Assembly (NCBI RefSeq): GCF_001676615.1
Contig: NZ_LYXZ01000006.1
Span: forward strand, 1 to 64,000
Origin: Labrys sp. WJW
GTDB taxonomy: Bacteria > Pseudomonadota > Alphaproteobacteria > Rhizobiales > Labraceae
Length of the DNA: 64,000 nucleotides
Reading direction: 5' to 3'
The position numbers were made by a program, and so were the translations under genes. Shown one piece after another: positions 27,166 through 35,803 of the stretch (within the stretch, counting starts at the first letter, position 1; each line of letters begins with the position of its first letter). The notes below the pieces were generated by a model, which saw only the letters and a program-made list of their open reading frames with translations, was not told where the DNA came from and did no database searches.

Positions 27166-27194
27166 ATTAGCCGGCAATAGTATTGCCGGCTAAT
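27166..27194. terminator. bidirectional terminator between the hydrolase and pyk
   Basis: A perfect 14-bp inverted repeat, ATTAGCCGGCAATA / TATTGCCGGCTAAT, with TTTCTT after it on the plus strand and ATTTTG after it on the minus strand. It lies between two convergent genes. Confidence 0.75.
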
Positions 27195-27223
27195 TTCTTA
27201 GCAAACCCGTCGTGACAGAGTGG

Positions 27224-28660
27224 TCAGGCCCCTTCGCCGCCATCGGCGCCGATCACGGCAATGCGCACCATGTTGGTGGCGCCCGGCGTGCCGAAGGGAA
27301 TGCCGGCCATGATCAGCACGCGTTGGCCGCTCTGCGCGAAACCGTCCTGCGAGGCATGGCGGCAGGCCCGATCGACCATGTCGTTGATGTCGCGGGCATC
27401 GTCGGTCAGCACGGCATGCACGCCCCAGACCAGAGCGAGCCGGCGCGCCGTGCCGACATTGGGCGTCAGCGCCAGCAGGGGCTTCTCGGCGCGTTCGCGG
27501 GCGATGCGGATGCCTGTCGAGCCCGAGGCCGTCCAGGCGATCAGGGCGGCGAGGTCGAGTGTTTCGGAGATGGTGCGCGCGGCCGCTGCAATGGCGTCGG
27601 CACCGGTCTGCTCGGGTTCACTGCGCTGGGCGTTGATGATGGTACGGTGCAGGACGTCGCGCTCCACCTCCTCGGCGATGCGGTTCATGGTCGCGACCGC
27701 TTCGCGCGGGAATTCGCCGGCAGCGCTCTCGGCCGAGAGCATCACGGCATCGGCGCCCTCATAAACGGCCGTGGCCACGTCCGACACTTCGGCGCGCGTC
27801 GGTACGGGCGAGGTGATCATCGATTCCAGCATCTGGGTCGCCACCACGACCGGCTTGCCGAGCTTGCGCGCGCCGCGCACGATGCGCTTTTGCAGGCCGG
27901 GCACCTTTTCGAGCGGCAACTCGACACCGAGGTCGCCGCGCGCCACCATCAGGGCGTCGGACGTCTCGAAGATCTCGTCGAGACGCAGGATCGCCTGGGG
28001 CTTTTCGATCTTCGACATCACCAGGGCACGGCCTTGGATGATCTCGCGCGCTTCCAGAATGTCCTCGGGACGCTGCACGAAGGAGAGGGCGACAATGTCG
28101 ACGCCGGCGCCGAGCCCGGCCTCCAGATCGGCATGGTCCTTCGGCGTCATCGCCGAGACGGCGATCTCGGTATCGGGCAGCGAAACGCCCTTGCGGTTCG
28201 ACATCTTGCCGCCGACGATCACCTCGGTGACGGCGCGGTCGCCGGTCGCCTCGGTGGTCTTCAACCGCACCTTGCCGTCGTCGAGTAGCAGGGTATGACC
28301 GGGCCGCAGGGCCGACAGGATTTCCGGATGAGGCAGGTAGACCCGGCTGGCGTCGCCGGGCGTCGGGTCCGAATCGAGCGTAAAGCTGGTCCCATTGGCC
28401 AGTTGCACAGCACCACCGACGAATTCGCCGATCCGCAGCTTGGGGCCCTGGAGGTCGAGCAGGATGCCGATCGGTCGGCCGCATTCCTTCTCGACGTCAC
28501 GGATCAGGCCGACCATTTCGCGCATGCGGTCATGCGAGGTGTGGCTCATATTGATGCGGAACAGGTCTGCACCGGCGCGAAACAAATGGGCGATCATCTC
28601 CCGCGACGACGAGGCAGGACCCAAGGTGGCGAGAATTTTTACTTTTCGCTGGCGTCGCAT
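27224..28660 (-). CDS. pyk: pyruvate kinase
   Basis: A 478-residue glycolytic enzyme making pyruvate and ATP from phosphoenolpyruvate. RINMSHTSHD, the metal and PEP site MSKIEKPQAI, MVARGDLGVELPLEKVP and ATQMLESMI are all present, with a C-terminal regulatory domain beginning near ALIAWTASGSTGIRIARERAE. Starts MRRQRKVKILATLGPASS. DUF1036 lies upstream on the same strand, an arrangement conserved in Rhizobiales. Confidence 0.96.
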   Translation of the reverse strand: MRRQRKVKILATLGPASSSREMIAHLFRAGADLFRINMSHTSHDRMREMVGLIRDVEKECGRPIGILLDLQGPKLRIGEFVGGAVQLANGTSFTLDSDPTPGDASRVYLPHPEILSALRPGHTLLLDDGKVRLKTTEATGDRAVTEVIVGGKMSNRKGVSLPDTEIAVSAMTPKDHADLEAGLGAGVDIVALSFVQRPEDILEAREIIQGRALVMSKIEKPQAILRLDEIFETSDALMVARGDLGVELPLEKVPGLQKRIVRGARKLGKPVVVATQMLESMITSPVPTRAEVSDVATAVYEGADAVMLSAESAAGEFPREAVATMNRIAEEVERDVLHRTIINAQRSEPEQTGADAIAAAARTISETLDLAALIAWTASGSTGIRIARERAEKPLLALTPNVGTARRLALVWGVHAVLTDDARDINDMVDRACRHASQDGFAQSGQRVLIMAGIPFGTPGATNMVRIAVIGADGGEGA

Positions 28661-28805
28661 ACGACTGTTTCTTTCTTATCTTGGTTTTTTTGCGCGGATC
28701 TCGTGGCGCTGACACAGCGCATCCGCAAGGATGAGATGGCACTCTAGTCCGATTTTCACGCCAGTTAAGTGACATAAATGCCACGCTGGCCCGCTAATTC
28801 GCCCA

Positions 28806-28906
28806 GAGCGTTTGGCGATAGAGCGGAATCACCTCGAACCGCAAAGACGCGTCGAACCAAAGAGCTGGAGCAAAGCGCGTTCAGGCGTGAACGGGCTTTG
28901 CTCTAG
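28806..28906. repeat. intergenic repeat, GAGCGTTTGGCGAT family
   Basis: Begins GAGCGTTTGGCGATAGAGCGG, passes CGCAAAGACGCGTCGAACC and AAGAGCTGGAGCAAAGCGCG, and ends GGGCTTTGCTCTAGG. It is the closest relative of 56173-56285. Its end supplies the TAG stop of the DUF1036 gene. Confidence 0.75.
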
Positions 28907-29724
28907 GGTGCCGAAGGTGGTCGCTCAGGCGGCAGAGGGGGCGCGGGCGTGGCAGGCGTCCCTTCCGCCGGGGGAGCTCCATCGGCACCGGGCTGTGGCG
29001 CAGCCGCGTCCTGAGGCGGCTTGTCGGGGGCGGGCGCACTGGGGTTTGGCGGGTTCGACGGCTGCGCGCCTTCCCCGGCGGGTTGCGCCGGCGGGGCGGG
29101 AGCTGGCGCATCCTGCGGCGTCATCGGCGACGGCGCGGCGGGCGAGACCACCGGCGGCGTTGTCACGGCCGGCGGATTGGCCGGAGCGGGCGCCGCAACG
29201 GAGGCGGGTGGGACAGCCGGTGCCGGTGCAGCCGGAGCCGAAGGCCCTTGCGCGGGAGGCGTGTCGGCCGGAGCGTTCGACTTGGGCTTCGCCCCGTTCT
29301 GGGCCTGCTCGGAAAGCTGGACCGTCCAGGCCTTCTGTTCGCTGGTATCGATCTCGAAAAAGCCGGTGCGGTTATAGCCGCGCGCCAGGCAGTTCTCGAA
29401 ACCGCGAATGGTGAATTCCTTGTCGCGCGAGCACATGAAGGCGTTGCCGCTCCATTCCCCGCCCTGGTCGTAATCGACCGCATAGACATAGTAGAACCGC
29501 GCCGCCAGCGGGCCCTTCAGGATGGACTCGCAGCTGCGCGCCGCGACGTTCCACCACCCCTCGGTGAGCCAGCCCTGCTTGTCGCGATAGCCGACGGCGA
29601 CGCCCACCCGGCTCGACGTATTGTTGCACAGGCGGAAATCGGCCATGGCCGGACTGGCGGCGAGCAACGGCGCCAGACAGATCACGGCGGCAGCGAGCGG
29701 GAGGCGGAGAGAGGAAGAGATCAT
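28903..29724 (-). CDS. secreted DUF1036 protein with Pro/Ala-rich tail
   Basis: A 273-residue exported protein. It has a signal peptide (residues 1-28, ending SPAMA), a DUF1036 domain (about 29-140: DFRLCNNTSSRVGVAVGYRDK, GWWNVAARSCESILKGPL, FMCSRDKEFTIRGFENC) with conserved cysteines, then about 125 residues of low-complexity Pro/Ala/Thr sequence that probably spans the periplasm or cell wall. DUF1036 proteins are widespread in Rhizobiales and of unknown function. The stop codon lies in a repeat element, so the exact C-terminus may be repeat-derived. Confidence 0.88.
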   Translation of the reverse strand: MISSSLRLPLAAAVICLAPLLAASPAMADFRLCNNTSSRVGVAVGYRDKQGWLTEGWWNVAARSCESILKGPLAARFYYVYAVDYDQGGEWSGNAFMCSRDKEFTIRGFENCLARGYNRTGFFEIDTSEQKAWTVQLSEQAQNGAKPKSNAPADTPPAQGPSAPAAPAPAVPPASVAAPAPANPPAVTTPPVVSPAAPSPMTPQDAPAPAPPAQPAGEGAQPSNPPNPSAPAPDKPPQDAAAPQPGADGAPPAEGTPATPAPPLPPERPPSAP

Positions 29725-29848
29725 CCGGAGCGATTCGACCTGGAGGCTGTTGTGGACCCTCTTGATATCGTTTCGTTCGGACGCAAGAAAGGCGGCAAGA
29801 AGGCGTAAACCACGGTTGCCACCACTGATTTCGGCCTCCGCGCCATTC

Positions 29849-30763
29849 TCAGGCCGGGCGTGGGCGCGACACCCAGATGCCGGCGATGATGACCAGCCCG
29901 CCGAGCGCCTGCAGCAGGGAGACCGGTTCGTCGAGGATCAGCCAGCCGAGCGCTGCCGCCGCCACCGCCTCCAGGAAGATGACCAGCGAGGAGAATACCA
30001 CCGGCAGCGAGCCGAGCGCGACCGACAGCAGCCCCTGTCCGCCGGCGTGGCTGACCCAGGCGAGAGCAATCAGGACGAGCCAGCCCGTCGCCCCGGCCGG
30101 CAGGAAGCGCTGGCCCAGGCTCTGCGTCGCCCATAGCGCCGCCACGGCCAGGATCACCACCGCCACCACCGACATATAGAAAGTGAGCCGCGCCGCGCGG
30201 TGGCGCAGCCTTGCTTTCTCCACCGCCAGGAAATAGGCGCCGAAGAAAATTCCCGTCACCCCGGCATAGCCGTCGCCAATGAGGTGGCCCGGGGCAAAAC
30301 CGAGGGACTGGACGACAAGGGCCAGCCCGCCCAGCAGACACAGGCCGAGGCCGATCAGGGCGGCGCGACTCGCCTTGCGCCGATAGACCAGCCACCCCAG
30401 GATCACCACCCACAAGGGCGCCATGGTGGCAAAGAAAGTGGCGTTGGCCACCGTGGTATTGGTGATGGCGAGATGCCAGAAGAAGAGGTCTGCAGCGAAG
30501 AACACGCCGGTGACCAGCACCGGCCAGGAGAAGGCCGCGCCGGTGTCCGGCGCATCGGCCTTGTTTTCCTCGATCCGCATCCAGGCATAGAGCACCGGCA
30601 GGGCCAGCAGCACGCGGTAGAAGGCGCTGGCGAAGGGCCCGACATCCGTCAGCCGCACAAAGATCGGCGAAATGCCCATCGCCACGGCTCCGACGATCAG
30701 TGCGGCGAAAGCAGGCCAGAAGGCGTTTCGCGCCGGGGCCGCTGATTGGACTGCAGAGCTCAT
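29849..30763 (-). CDS. EamA/DMT family transporter
   Basis: A 304-residue inner-membrane protein with ten hydrophobic helices in two EamA halves (helix 1 AFAALIVGAVAMGISPIFVR; second half starting near AGVTGIFFGAYFLAVEKARLR; LGSLPVVFSSLVIFLEAVAAAAL near the end). It belongs to the drug/metabolite transporter superfamily. The ATG at 30763 follows AGGAACC. Divergent from the N-formylglutamate amidohydrolase. The substrate is unknown. Confidence 0.88.
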   Translation of the reverse strand: MSSAVQSAAPARNAFWPAFAALIVGAVAMGISPIFVRLTDVGPFASAFYRVLLALPVLYAWMRIEENKADAPDTGAAFSWPVLVTGVFFAADLFFWHLAITNTTVANATFFATMAPLWVVILGWLVYRRKASRAALIGLGLCLLGGLALVVQSLGFAPGHLIGDGYAGVTGIFFGAYFLAVEKARLRHRAARLTFYMSVVAVVILAVAALWATQSLGQRFLPAGATGWLVLIALAWVSHAGGQGLLSVALGSLPVVFSSLVIFLEAVAAAALGWLILDEPVSLLQALGGLVIIAGIWVSRPRPA

Positions 30764-30872
30764 CGGGAGTGGTTCCTGGCAGGTCACGCATGCGAACCAG
30801 CGTATCCGCATCCGCTCGAATTCGCGGATGGGGAAGATGCATTGGCGGTGGCGCCGGCTCAGGCTCGTCTTT

Positions 30873-31715
30873 ATGCTGCCTCATCCGATCCCACAATATC
30901 CGTGCCTTTGGTCAGTATCTCCCTTGCAGTCCGATTTTTCGCCTATCGAAAGGCTGGATGGCCAGCTCGACTCAGGTCTCATCCTGCTCTGCGACCACGC
31001 CTCCAACGCCCTGCCCGCCGACTATGGCACGCTCGGCCTGCCGCCGGCGCAGCTCGAACGCCATATCGGCTATGACATCGGAGCGCGGGCGGTCACGCAC
31101 GCTTTGTCGGCACGGCTGCGGGCCCCTGCCTTGCTCACCCGCTTCTCGCGCCTGCTGATCGACCCCAATCGCGGCGCCGACGACCCCACTTTGGTGATGC
31201 GCCTGTCCGACGGCGCCCTGGTGCCCGGCAATGCCCGGGCCGACCATGCCGAGATCGGCAGGCGGATCGAACATTTTCACCGTCCCTATCATCGGGCGAT
31301 CGGAGAGCTGGTGAACGAGAAGCTCGCCCGCGGCATCGTGCCGGTGCTGTTTTCGGTGCATTCCTTCACGCCGGTCTGGCGCGGGGTGCCGCGCCCCTGG
31401 CACGTCACCCTGCTCTGGGACAAGGATCCGCGCATCGCCAGGCCGTTGATCGAGGCCTTCGAGCGCGACCCTGCCCTGGTGGTGGGCGACAACGAGCCCT
31501 ATGATGGTGCCCTGGAAGGTGACACGCTCCATCAGCACGCCACGTTGCGCGGCCTGCCCCACGCCCTGATCGAATTGCGTCAGGACCTCATCGGCACCCA
31601 GGAGGGCGCGGAGGACTGGGCAGACCGCATCGCACGCGCCCTGTCGCCCCTGATCGTCGATCCCGCCATCCGGCGCATCGAGCACTGGGGATCACGTACG
31701 CAGACGAAGGTTTGA
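30873..31715 (+). CDS. N-formylglutamate amidohydrolase
   Basis: A 280-residue FGase-family hydrolase (PF05013) that removes the formyl group from N-formylglutamate in histidine degradation, or acts on related N-acyl amino acids. Motifs: LLCDHASNALPADYG, HIGYDIGARAVT, LIDPNRGADDPTL, VLFSVHSFTPVWRG (His metal ligand) and LIELRQDLIGT. The ATG at 30873 is the first good start. No hut genes are adjacent, so the in vivo substrate is open. It precedes gapR by 92 bp. Confidence 0.87.
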   Translation: MLPHPIPQYPCLWSVSPLQSDFSPIERLDGQLDSGLILLCDHASNALPADYGTLGLPPAQLERHIGYDIGARAVTHALSARLRAPALLTRFSRLLIDPNRGADDPTLVMRLSDGALVPGNARADHAEIGRRIEHFHRPYHRAIGELVNEKLARGIVPVLFSVHSFTPVWRGVPRPWHVTLLWDKDPRIARPLIEAFERDPALVVGDNEPYDGALEGDTLHQHATLRGLPHALIELRQDLIGTQEGAEDWADRIARALSPLIVDPAIRRIEHWGSRTQTKV

Positions 31716-31807
31716 CAGGCACGGGTTCCAGACCCGAGTCGGAAAGGCTTGACCCGACTCGGCTTTATCAGCCACATCCGCCCCCAAATTTGTCTCAGGA
31801 GTAAGCA

Positions 31808-32053
31808 ATGACGGACGCAACCTCGGTCGCCGCAGACCAGCTCAAGTCGATCATCGAGCGCATCGAGCGCCTCGAAGAGGACAAGAAGGCGATCGCCGAC
31901 GACATCAAGGAAGTCTATGGCGAGGCCAAAGCCAACGGCTTCGATGTCACCATCCTGCGCAAGATCGTGTCCCTGCGCAAAAAGCCGGCCGCCGAACGCG
32001 CCGAGGAAGATGCCATCCTGGAGCTGTATCTCCAGGCCCTCGGCATGGAGTAA
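31808..32053 (+). CDS. gapR: GapR-type nucleoid protein (DUF2312)
   Basis: An 81-residue, highly charged helical protein: [60 protein letters not shown]. GapR of Caulobacter is a DUF2312 protein that clamps overtwisted AT-rich DNA and helps replication and topoisomerases. Length and the whole core match. CAGGAG precedes the ATG. Confidence 0.92.
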   Translation: MTDATSVAADQLKSIIERIERLEEDKKAIADDIKEVYGEAKANGFDVTILRKIVSLRKKPAAERAEEDAILELYLQALGME

Positions 32054-32097
32054 GGGTTCGTCCGTCGACAAACGGATCGACCTGGCTCGACCTTTGC

Positions 32098-32122
32098 CAT
32101 TGCCGGGCTTGACCCGGCAATG
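32098..32122 (+). terminator. ATTGCCGGG hairpin after gapR
   Basis: CATTGCCGGG-CTTGA-CCCGGCAATG, a perfect 10-bp stem 45 bp after the gapR stop and 56 bp beyond the soxR stop (convergent). It is the same unit as at 23896. There is no T run, so terminator function is uncertain. Confidence 0.45.
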
Positions 32123-32177
32123 CAGCTCCTTCCATGCATCGCAAACGGGGCCGCTCGATGCCCGCCGACCTGCTGCC

Positions 32178-32624
32178 TCAATTGTTGCGCGTCGTCACCC
32201 AATAACGGGGCCCGGGCCCAAGACGACCGGCGCGGTCGTCCGGATTGGCGAGCTGGCAGAATTCCAGCGACAGGCAGCCGCAGCTGATGCAGCGCGTGAG
32301 GCCGTTCTTCAACCGCTGAAGCTCGGCGATCCTGGCATCGATCCGCTCGGTCCAGGGCTGGGATAATTGCGCCCAATCCTCGCCACCGGGCACGTGATCG
32401 CTCGGTAGCCGGGCGAGTTCCTGCCCGATCTCCTCCAATGTCATGCCCAGGCGCTGGGCGAAGACGATGAAGGCAATGCGCCTGAGCGTCGAACGCGGAA
32501 AGCGCCGATGCCCAGAGCCGGCGCGTTCGGCCCGGATCAGGCCGCGCTCCTCATAATAGCGCAGGGCCGATGCCGCCACGCCCGATCGACGTGAAATCTG
32601 ATTGATGGTGAGGGTCGGATCCAT
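32178..32624 (-). CDS. soxR: redox-sensing transcriptional activator SoxR
   Basis: A 148-residue MerR-family regulator. The HTH is TINQISRRSGVAASALRYYEERGLI, a dimerisation helix follows, and then the 2Fe-2S cluster Cys112-x2-Cys115-x-Cys117-x5-Cys123 in RCISCGCLSLEFCQLANPDD. Oxidation of the cluster by redox-cycling compounds activates target promoters. It is divergent from an FMN reductase, with a SoxR box in that gene's promoter. No soxS is present, as usual outside enterobacteria. Confidence 0.95.
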   Translation of the reverse strand: MDPTLTINQISRRSGVAASALRYYEERGLIRAERAGSGHRRFPRSTLRRIAFIVFAQRLGMTLEEIGQELARLPSDHVPGGEDWAQLSQPWTERIDARIAELQRLKNGLTRCISCGCLSLEFCQLANPDDRAGRLGPGPRYWVTTRNN

Positions 32625-32649
32625 ACTGGCATCAAAGCACGTTTATCAC

Positions 32650-32680
32650 TTGATCTCAAGTTCACTTGAACTTGTAGAAG
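32650..32680 (+). promoter_or_regulatory. SoxR-controlled promoter with SoxR box
   Basis: TCTCAAGTTCACTTGAAC (32654-32671) matches the SoxR box (CCTCAAGTTAACTTGAGG) closely. It lies between a -35 TTGATC (32650-32655) and a -10 TAGAAG (32675-32680) separated by 19 bases, the overlong spacer typical of MerR-family promoters. It points toward the FMN reductase 129 bp downstream. Confidence 0.8.
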
Positions 32681-32808
32681 AACTCATTGCCTGCATGGAG
32701 ACTGAGTTCGATGACAATTGGGCCGACCGACCGACACACTGAGCCGCCTGAAATCACGAAATATTCCTATTTTCGCCGCGTGGGGCTGGAAAACCATGGG
32801 AGGCCGGC

Positions 32809-33393
32809 ATGAGCAGGCAGCTCCTCCGCCTCGGCCTGATCTATGGCAGCAGCCGCCGAGGCCGCTTCTGCGACACCGTCGGCCCATGGGCTCATTCGCG
32901 GATTGTCCAGTCCCGGCAGTTCGACATCGACATCGTCGATCCGCAGCAAATCGATCTTGCGGCATTGCTGCACCAGGAAGACTGCCCGGCGAGACAGGCA
33001 CTGCGCCGCCGGCTGGCCCACGCCGATTGCTTCGTCCTGGTAACACCGGAATACAATCACGGCTATACGGCAGCCGCCAAGCTGATCATCGATGCGGCCG
33101 GCCGCGAATGGGCGGAAAAGCCGATCGCCTTCATTTCCTATGGCGGCATTTCCGGCGGGTTGCGGGCGGTCGAACAATTGAGGCTGGTCTTTGCCGAGCT
33201 GCATGCGATCGCCCTGCGCGACAGCGTGAGCCTTGCCAATGCCTGGCGGGCGATCGACGCCGAGGGCCGTTTCATACCCGGCCCCGAGGCCAGCCAAGCC
33301 ATGGACGTGATGATCGGGCAGCTTCACCGCTGGGCCGGCACGCTCAGGCAGGTCCGGCAGGTGGATGCTGCCATGGCCTCGGCACAAACCTGA
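32809..33393 (+). CDS. NADPH-dependent FMN reductase
   Basis: A 194-residue flavodoxin-like reductase (PF03358). The phosphate loop is LIYGSSRRGRF, and the core motif TPEYNHGYTAAAKLIIDAA, followed by AFISYGGISGGLRAVEQL, is diagnostic. GGGAGG precedes the ATG. A SoxR box in its promoter indicates induction by redox-cycling stress. It could also supply FMNH2 to the flavin monooxygenases of the nearby sulfur island, but its control argues for quinone or redox defence. Confidence 0.9.
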   Translation: MSRQLLRLGLIYGSSRRGRFCDTVGPWAHSRIVQSRQFDIDIVDPQQIDLAALLHQEDCPARQALRRRLAHADCFVLVTPEYNHGYTAAAKLIIDAAGREWAEKPIAFISYGGISGGLRAVEQLRLVFAELHAIALRDSVSLANAWRAIDAEGRFIPGPEASQAMDVMIGQLHRWAGTLRQVRQVDAAMASAQT

Positions 33394-33399
33394 TAAGCT

Positions 33400-33639
33400 T
33401 CAGCCGTGCCGGAACGGTCCGGCGCCCGCCTGCCGCAACTGCAGCCCGTTGAGGGCGAGCCAGCGCTCGACCTCGAGGGCCGTGACCTGCCCGATGCCAC
33501 GTTCGGCCAGCAGTTCATCCCACGAATAGGCCGTTGCGATCGCCGTCAGGTTGCGGGCGCGCTGCGCCAGCGTGCGCCCGCCCTTATGAGCATGGCGCCC
33601 CTGCAAGAGCTGATCCAGAGCCCGCCGCCTCAAGTGCAT
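33400..33639 (-). CDS. hypothetical protein
   Basis: A 79-residue basic protein not assigned to a family. It starts MHLRRRALDQLLQGRHAHKGG and ends with a predicted helical segment, LLAERGIGQVTALEVERWLALNG. It has no signal peptide or membrane segment. It follows the DUF3088 gene by 32 bp on the same strand, so the two may be one transcript. Good start context is lacking; spacing and codon pattern are the main support. Confidence 0.5.
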   Translation of the reverse strand: MHLRRRALDQLLQGRHAHKGGRTLAQRARNLTAIATAYSWDELLAERGIGQVTALEVERWLALNGLQLRQAGAGPFRHG

Positions 33640-33671
33640 GGTTTCACTCCGTCGGTGGTTGAAGGCTGATT

Positions 33672-34022
33672 TCAGGCGTGCAGGCGCGGAAAGCCGTGCC
33701 GCTCGGCCAGAAGTTCGAGAATGCGCTGGGTCGGCTTGACGAAGGCGACCTCCCCGAAGCGCTCCGCGTCGTCGGGAATCGGTCCCTCCGCCAGGATCAA
33801 AGCCGGCAGGGACTGGTTGGCCTCACCCAGTTCGGCGATCACCGCCCGGCGCGGCCGGGCGAAGGGTACGCGCTCGATGTCGAGACGGCCGGCGAGTTCC
33901 GGAAAGCTCGCCAGCACTCCTTCGATCTGGTTGCTGTACGGGCAGACGAAACGCTGGCCCGGATGGTTGGGATCCTCGAATCCGGGTTCGAGCAGAAAGA
34001 GCTTGTCACGGCTGCGGGCCAT
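33672..34022 (-). CDS. DUF3088 family protein
   Basis: A 116-residue protein matching the DUF3088 pattern: KLFLLEPGFEDPNHPGQRFVC, then NQIEGVLASFPELAGRLDIERV and RRAVIAELGEANQSLPALIL. The fold is probably thioredoxin-like, with CPYS where a CxxC would stand, so at most a monothiol site. It ends 14 bp after the start of the gap to the orphan binding protein on the same strand. Function unknown. Confidence 0.8.
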   Translation of the reverse strand: MARSRDKLFLLEPGFEDPNHPGQRFVCPYSNQIEGVLASFPELAGRLDIERVPFARPRRAVIAELGEANQSLPALILAEGPIPDDAERFGEVAFVKPTQRILELLAERHGFPRLHA

Positions 34023-34036
34023 GTCCCGATCTCCGG

Positions 34037-35641
34037 TCAGTTGGTATCAGCCCGCACCGCGGCAGGGCGCTTCTCGACGCGATCGTAGAACACATCGCCA
34101 TTGGGGCTCTGGAAATAGCCGGTGACGCCCTTGGCGAGCACGATCTGATCGCTGTCCTGCAGGATCACGACATAGGGCGAGCTCTTCTGGATCTTGCGCT
34201 GCAGCTCCTGATAGAGGGCCGCGCGCCTGGCCGGATCCTGCTCCTTGACGGCGGCAGCCGTCTCGTCGCTGAGTTCGGGGATCACCCAGCCCGCCTGCTT
34301 GGCGATGGTGTTATGCTTGTTGTCGCGGTTGACCGCGAAGGCGCTGGCATTGGAATGCGGGTCGAAATAGTCCGGCCCCCAATAGCGCAAGGTCACCTCG
34401 TATTGGCCGGAACGCGCCTTGGCGAAGATCTCGCTGCTCACGCCCGGCTGGATGTCGAGCGTGAGGCCGGCCTGGCCGAAGCTCTGCTGCAGGGACTGGG
34501 CAATGGTGAGAAAGAGCGGCTCGTTGAAGACGGGGAAACCGATCCTGGTCGGGCCGATGCCGGCATCCGCCAGGATCTTCCTGGCCTTGGCGACATCGAG
34601 CTTGTAGGGGGTATCGCTCAAGGCCCCCGGGAACCCAGCCGGCAGGAAGGCCTGGTGCACGCGATATTGCCCGCGCAAGAGGTTCCTGGCGATGCCCTCA
34701 TAGTCGACGAGATAACGCGCCGCTTCCCAAAAGGCCGGATTGCCGAGGGTCGGATTGGCCTTGGTGTTGATCAGGAGATATTCGAGCCGCGCCGAGGGCG
34801 TCGCATAGATGCTGATCTGGCTCTTGTCCCTGAGTGTCTCGATCTGGTCCGTGCCAAGGCCCCGGGCGATGTCGACATCGCCCTGTTCGACCAGCAGGCG
34901 GCGGGCTGCCGGATCGGGCACATTGCGGAAGACGAGGCCTTGCAGCTTGGGTGCACCGCCCGGCGAAGTCGGGTTGGCATCCAGTACCAATGCCTCATGC
35001 GCGGTATAGGCATTGATCTTGAAAGCACCACTGCCGGCCGAATGCGACTTCAGCCAGCCATTGCCGAAATCGCCATCCCTCGCCTGTGGTGCCAGCACAG
35101 CCTCGTCGAGCACCGAGGCCACGTTGGCCGTGAGGATGGCCAGCACGAAGGACGGGCCGACATCGGCCTGCCAGCGCAGCCTGACCCTACCGTCGTCGAT
35201 CTTGCTGATGGCGCCGTCGACATTGTCGGCGGTCCAGCCGAGTTCGTTCATGATGAAGGCGGGCGCCTTGTTGAGTTTCACAGCCCGCGAGAAGGAGAAG
35301 ATCACGTCCTCCGGCCGGACGGGATTGCCCGAAGCGAATTTGGCGTCCTTTGCCAGGGTAAAGGTCAGGCTCTTGCCGTCGGCGCCCGCTTCCCAGCTCG
35401 AGGCCAGGGCCGGCTTGATCGCGGCGCTCTCATCGCGATCGGCCTGCACTAGGCGTTGATAGAGCGCGTTGGCCACCTGCCCCGTCGTCGACTCGAAGGC
35501 CTCCGCCGGATCGAAGCTGGTGACGTCGTCGATGGATTGCGCCACCACGGCGATCCCCGGCGGCGTTTCCGCCCTTGCCGCGGGCGCCTGCAGCGCGAAA
35601 GCGAGTGCCGTAAAGCCGAGAAGTCCGATCTTATGTCGCAT
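34037..35641 (-). CDS. orphan ABC transporter substrate-binding protein, family 5
   Basis: A 534-residue periplasmic binding protein of the peptide/nickel (SBP_bac_5) family with a signal peptide (MRHKIGLLGFTALAFALQAPAARA). Family motifs include DVTSFDPAEAFESTTGQVANALYQRL, PALASSWEAGADGKSLTFTL and GNPVRPEDVIFSFSRAV. The ATG at 35641 is preferred over 35662 because GGAGCAGG precedes it. No permease or ATPase gene is adjacent. It stands at the edge of the sulfur island, divergent from a rhodanese, and a half copy of the shared AT-rich motif lies 100 bp upstream. Sulfur-containing peptides or similar nutrients are plausible ligands, but this is inference. Confidence 0.88.
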   Translation of the reverse strand: MRHKIGLLGFTALAFALQAPAARAETPPGIAVVAQSIDDVTSFDPAEAFESTTGQVANALYQRLVQADRDESAAIKPALASSWEAGADGKSLTFTLAKDAKFASGNPVRPEDVIFSFSRAVKLNKAPAFIMNELGWTADNVDGAISKIDDGRVRLRWQADVGPSFVLAILTANVASVLDEAVLAPQARDGDFGNGWLKSHSAGSGAFKINAYTAHEALVLDANPTSPGGAPKLQGLVFRNVPDPAARRLLVEQGDVDIARGLGTDQIETLRDKSQISIYATPSARLEYLLINTKANPTLGNPAFWEAARYLVDYEGIARNLLRGQYRVHQAFLPAGFPGALSDTPYKLDVAKARKILADAGIGPTRIGFPVFNEPLFLTIAQSLQQSFGQAGLTLDIQPGVSSEIFAKARSGQYEVTLRYWGPDYFDPHSNASAFAVNRDNKHNTIAKQAGWVIPELSDETAAAVKEQDPARRAALYQELQRKIQKSSPYVVILQDSDQIVLAKGVTGYFQSPNGDVFYDRVEKRPAAVRADTN

Positions 35642-35740
35642 GCCGCCTGCTCCGAATTTCAAGGGAAAGACGCGTCTTTCGATCGATATGGCGGAATAAT
35701 GACAGGGAACCGGGCTTGGTCAAGATTATTATATAAAAAT

Positions 35741-35750
35741 TATGGACTAA
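35741..35750 (-). promoter_or_regulatory. half copy of the sulfur-island motif (site D)
   Basis: On the minus strand TTAGTCCATA is identical to the first ten bases of site B (47418-47427). It lies in an AT-rich stretch between the divergent binding-protein gene (100 bp away) and the rhodanese gene (54 bp away). Confidence 0.4.
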
Positions 35751-35803
35751 GTGTATTTATGAATTAAGCTCGCCTTCCGGACACTCCTGCAACGAGGCAA
35801 GCG

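Noticed and set aside
32809..33393. FMN reductase as dedicated partner of the sulfur-island monooxygenases
   Set aside because: Its promoter carries a SoxR box and no copy of the sulfur motif, so redox-stress control is better supported. A secondary role is not excluded.
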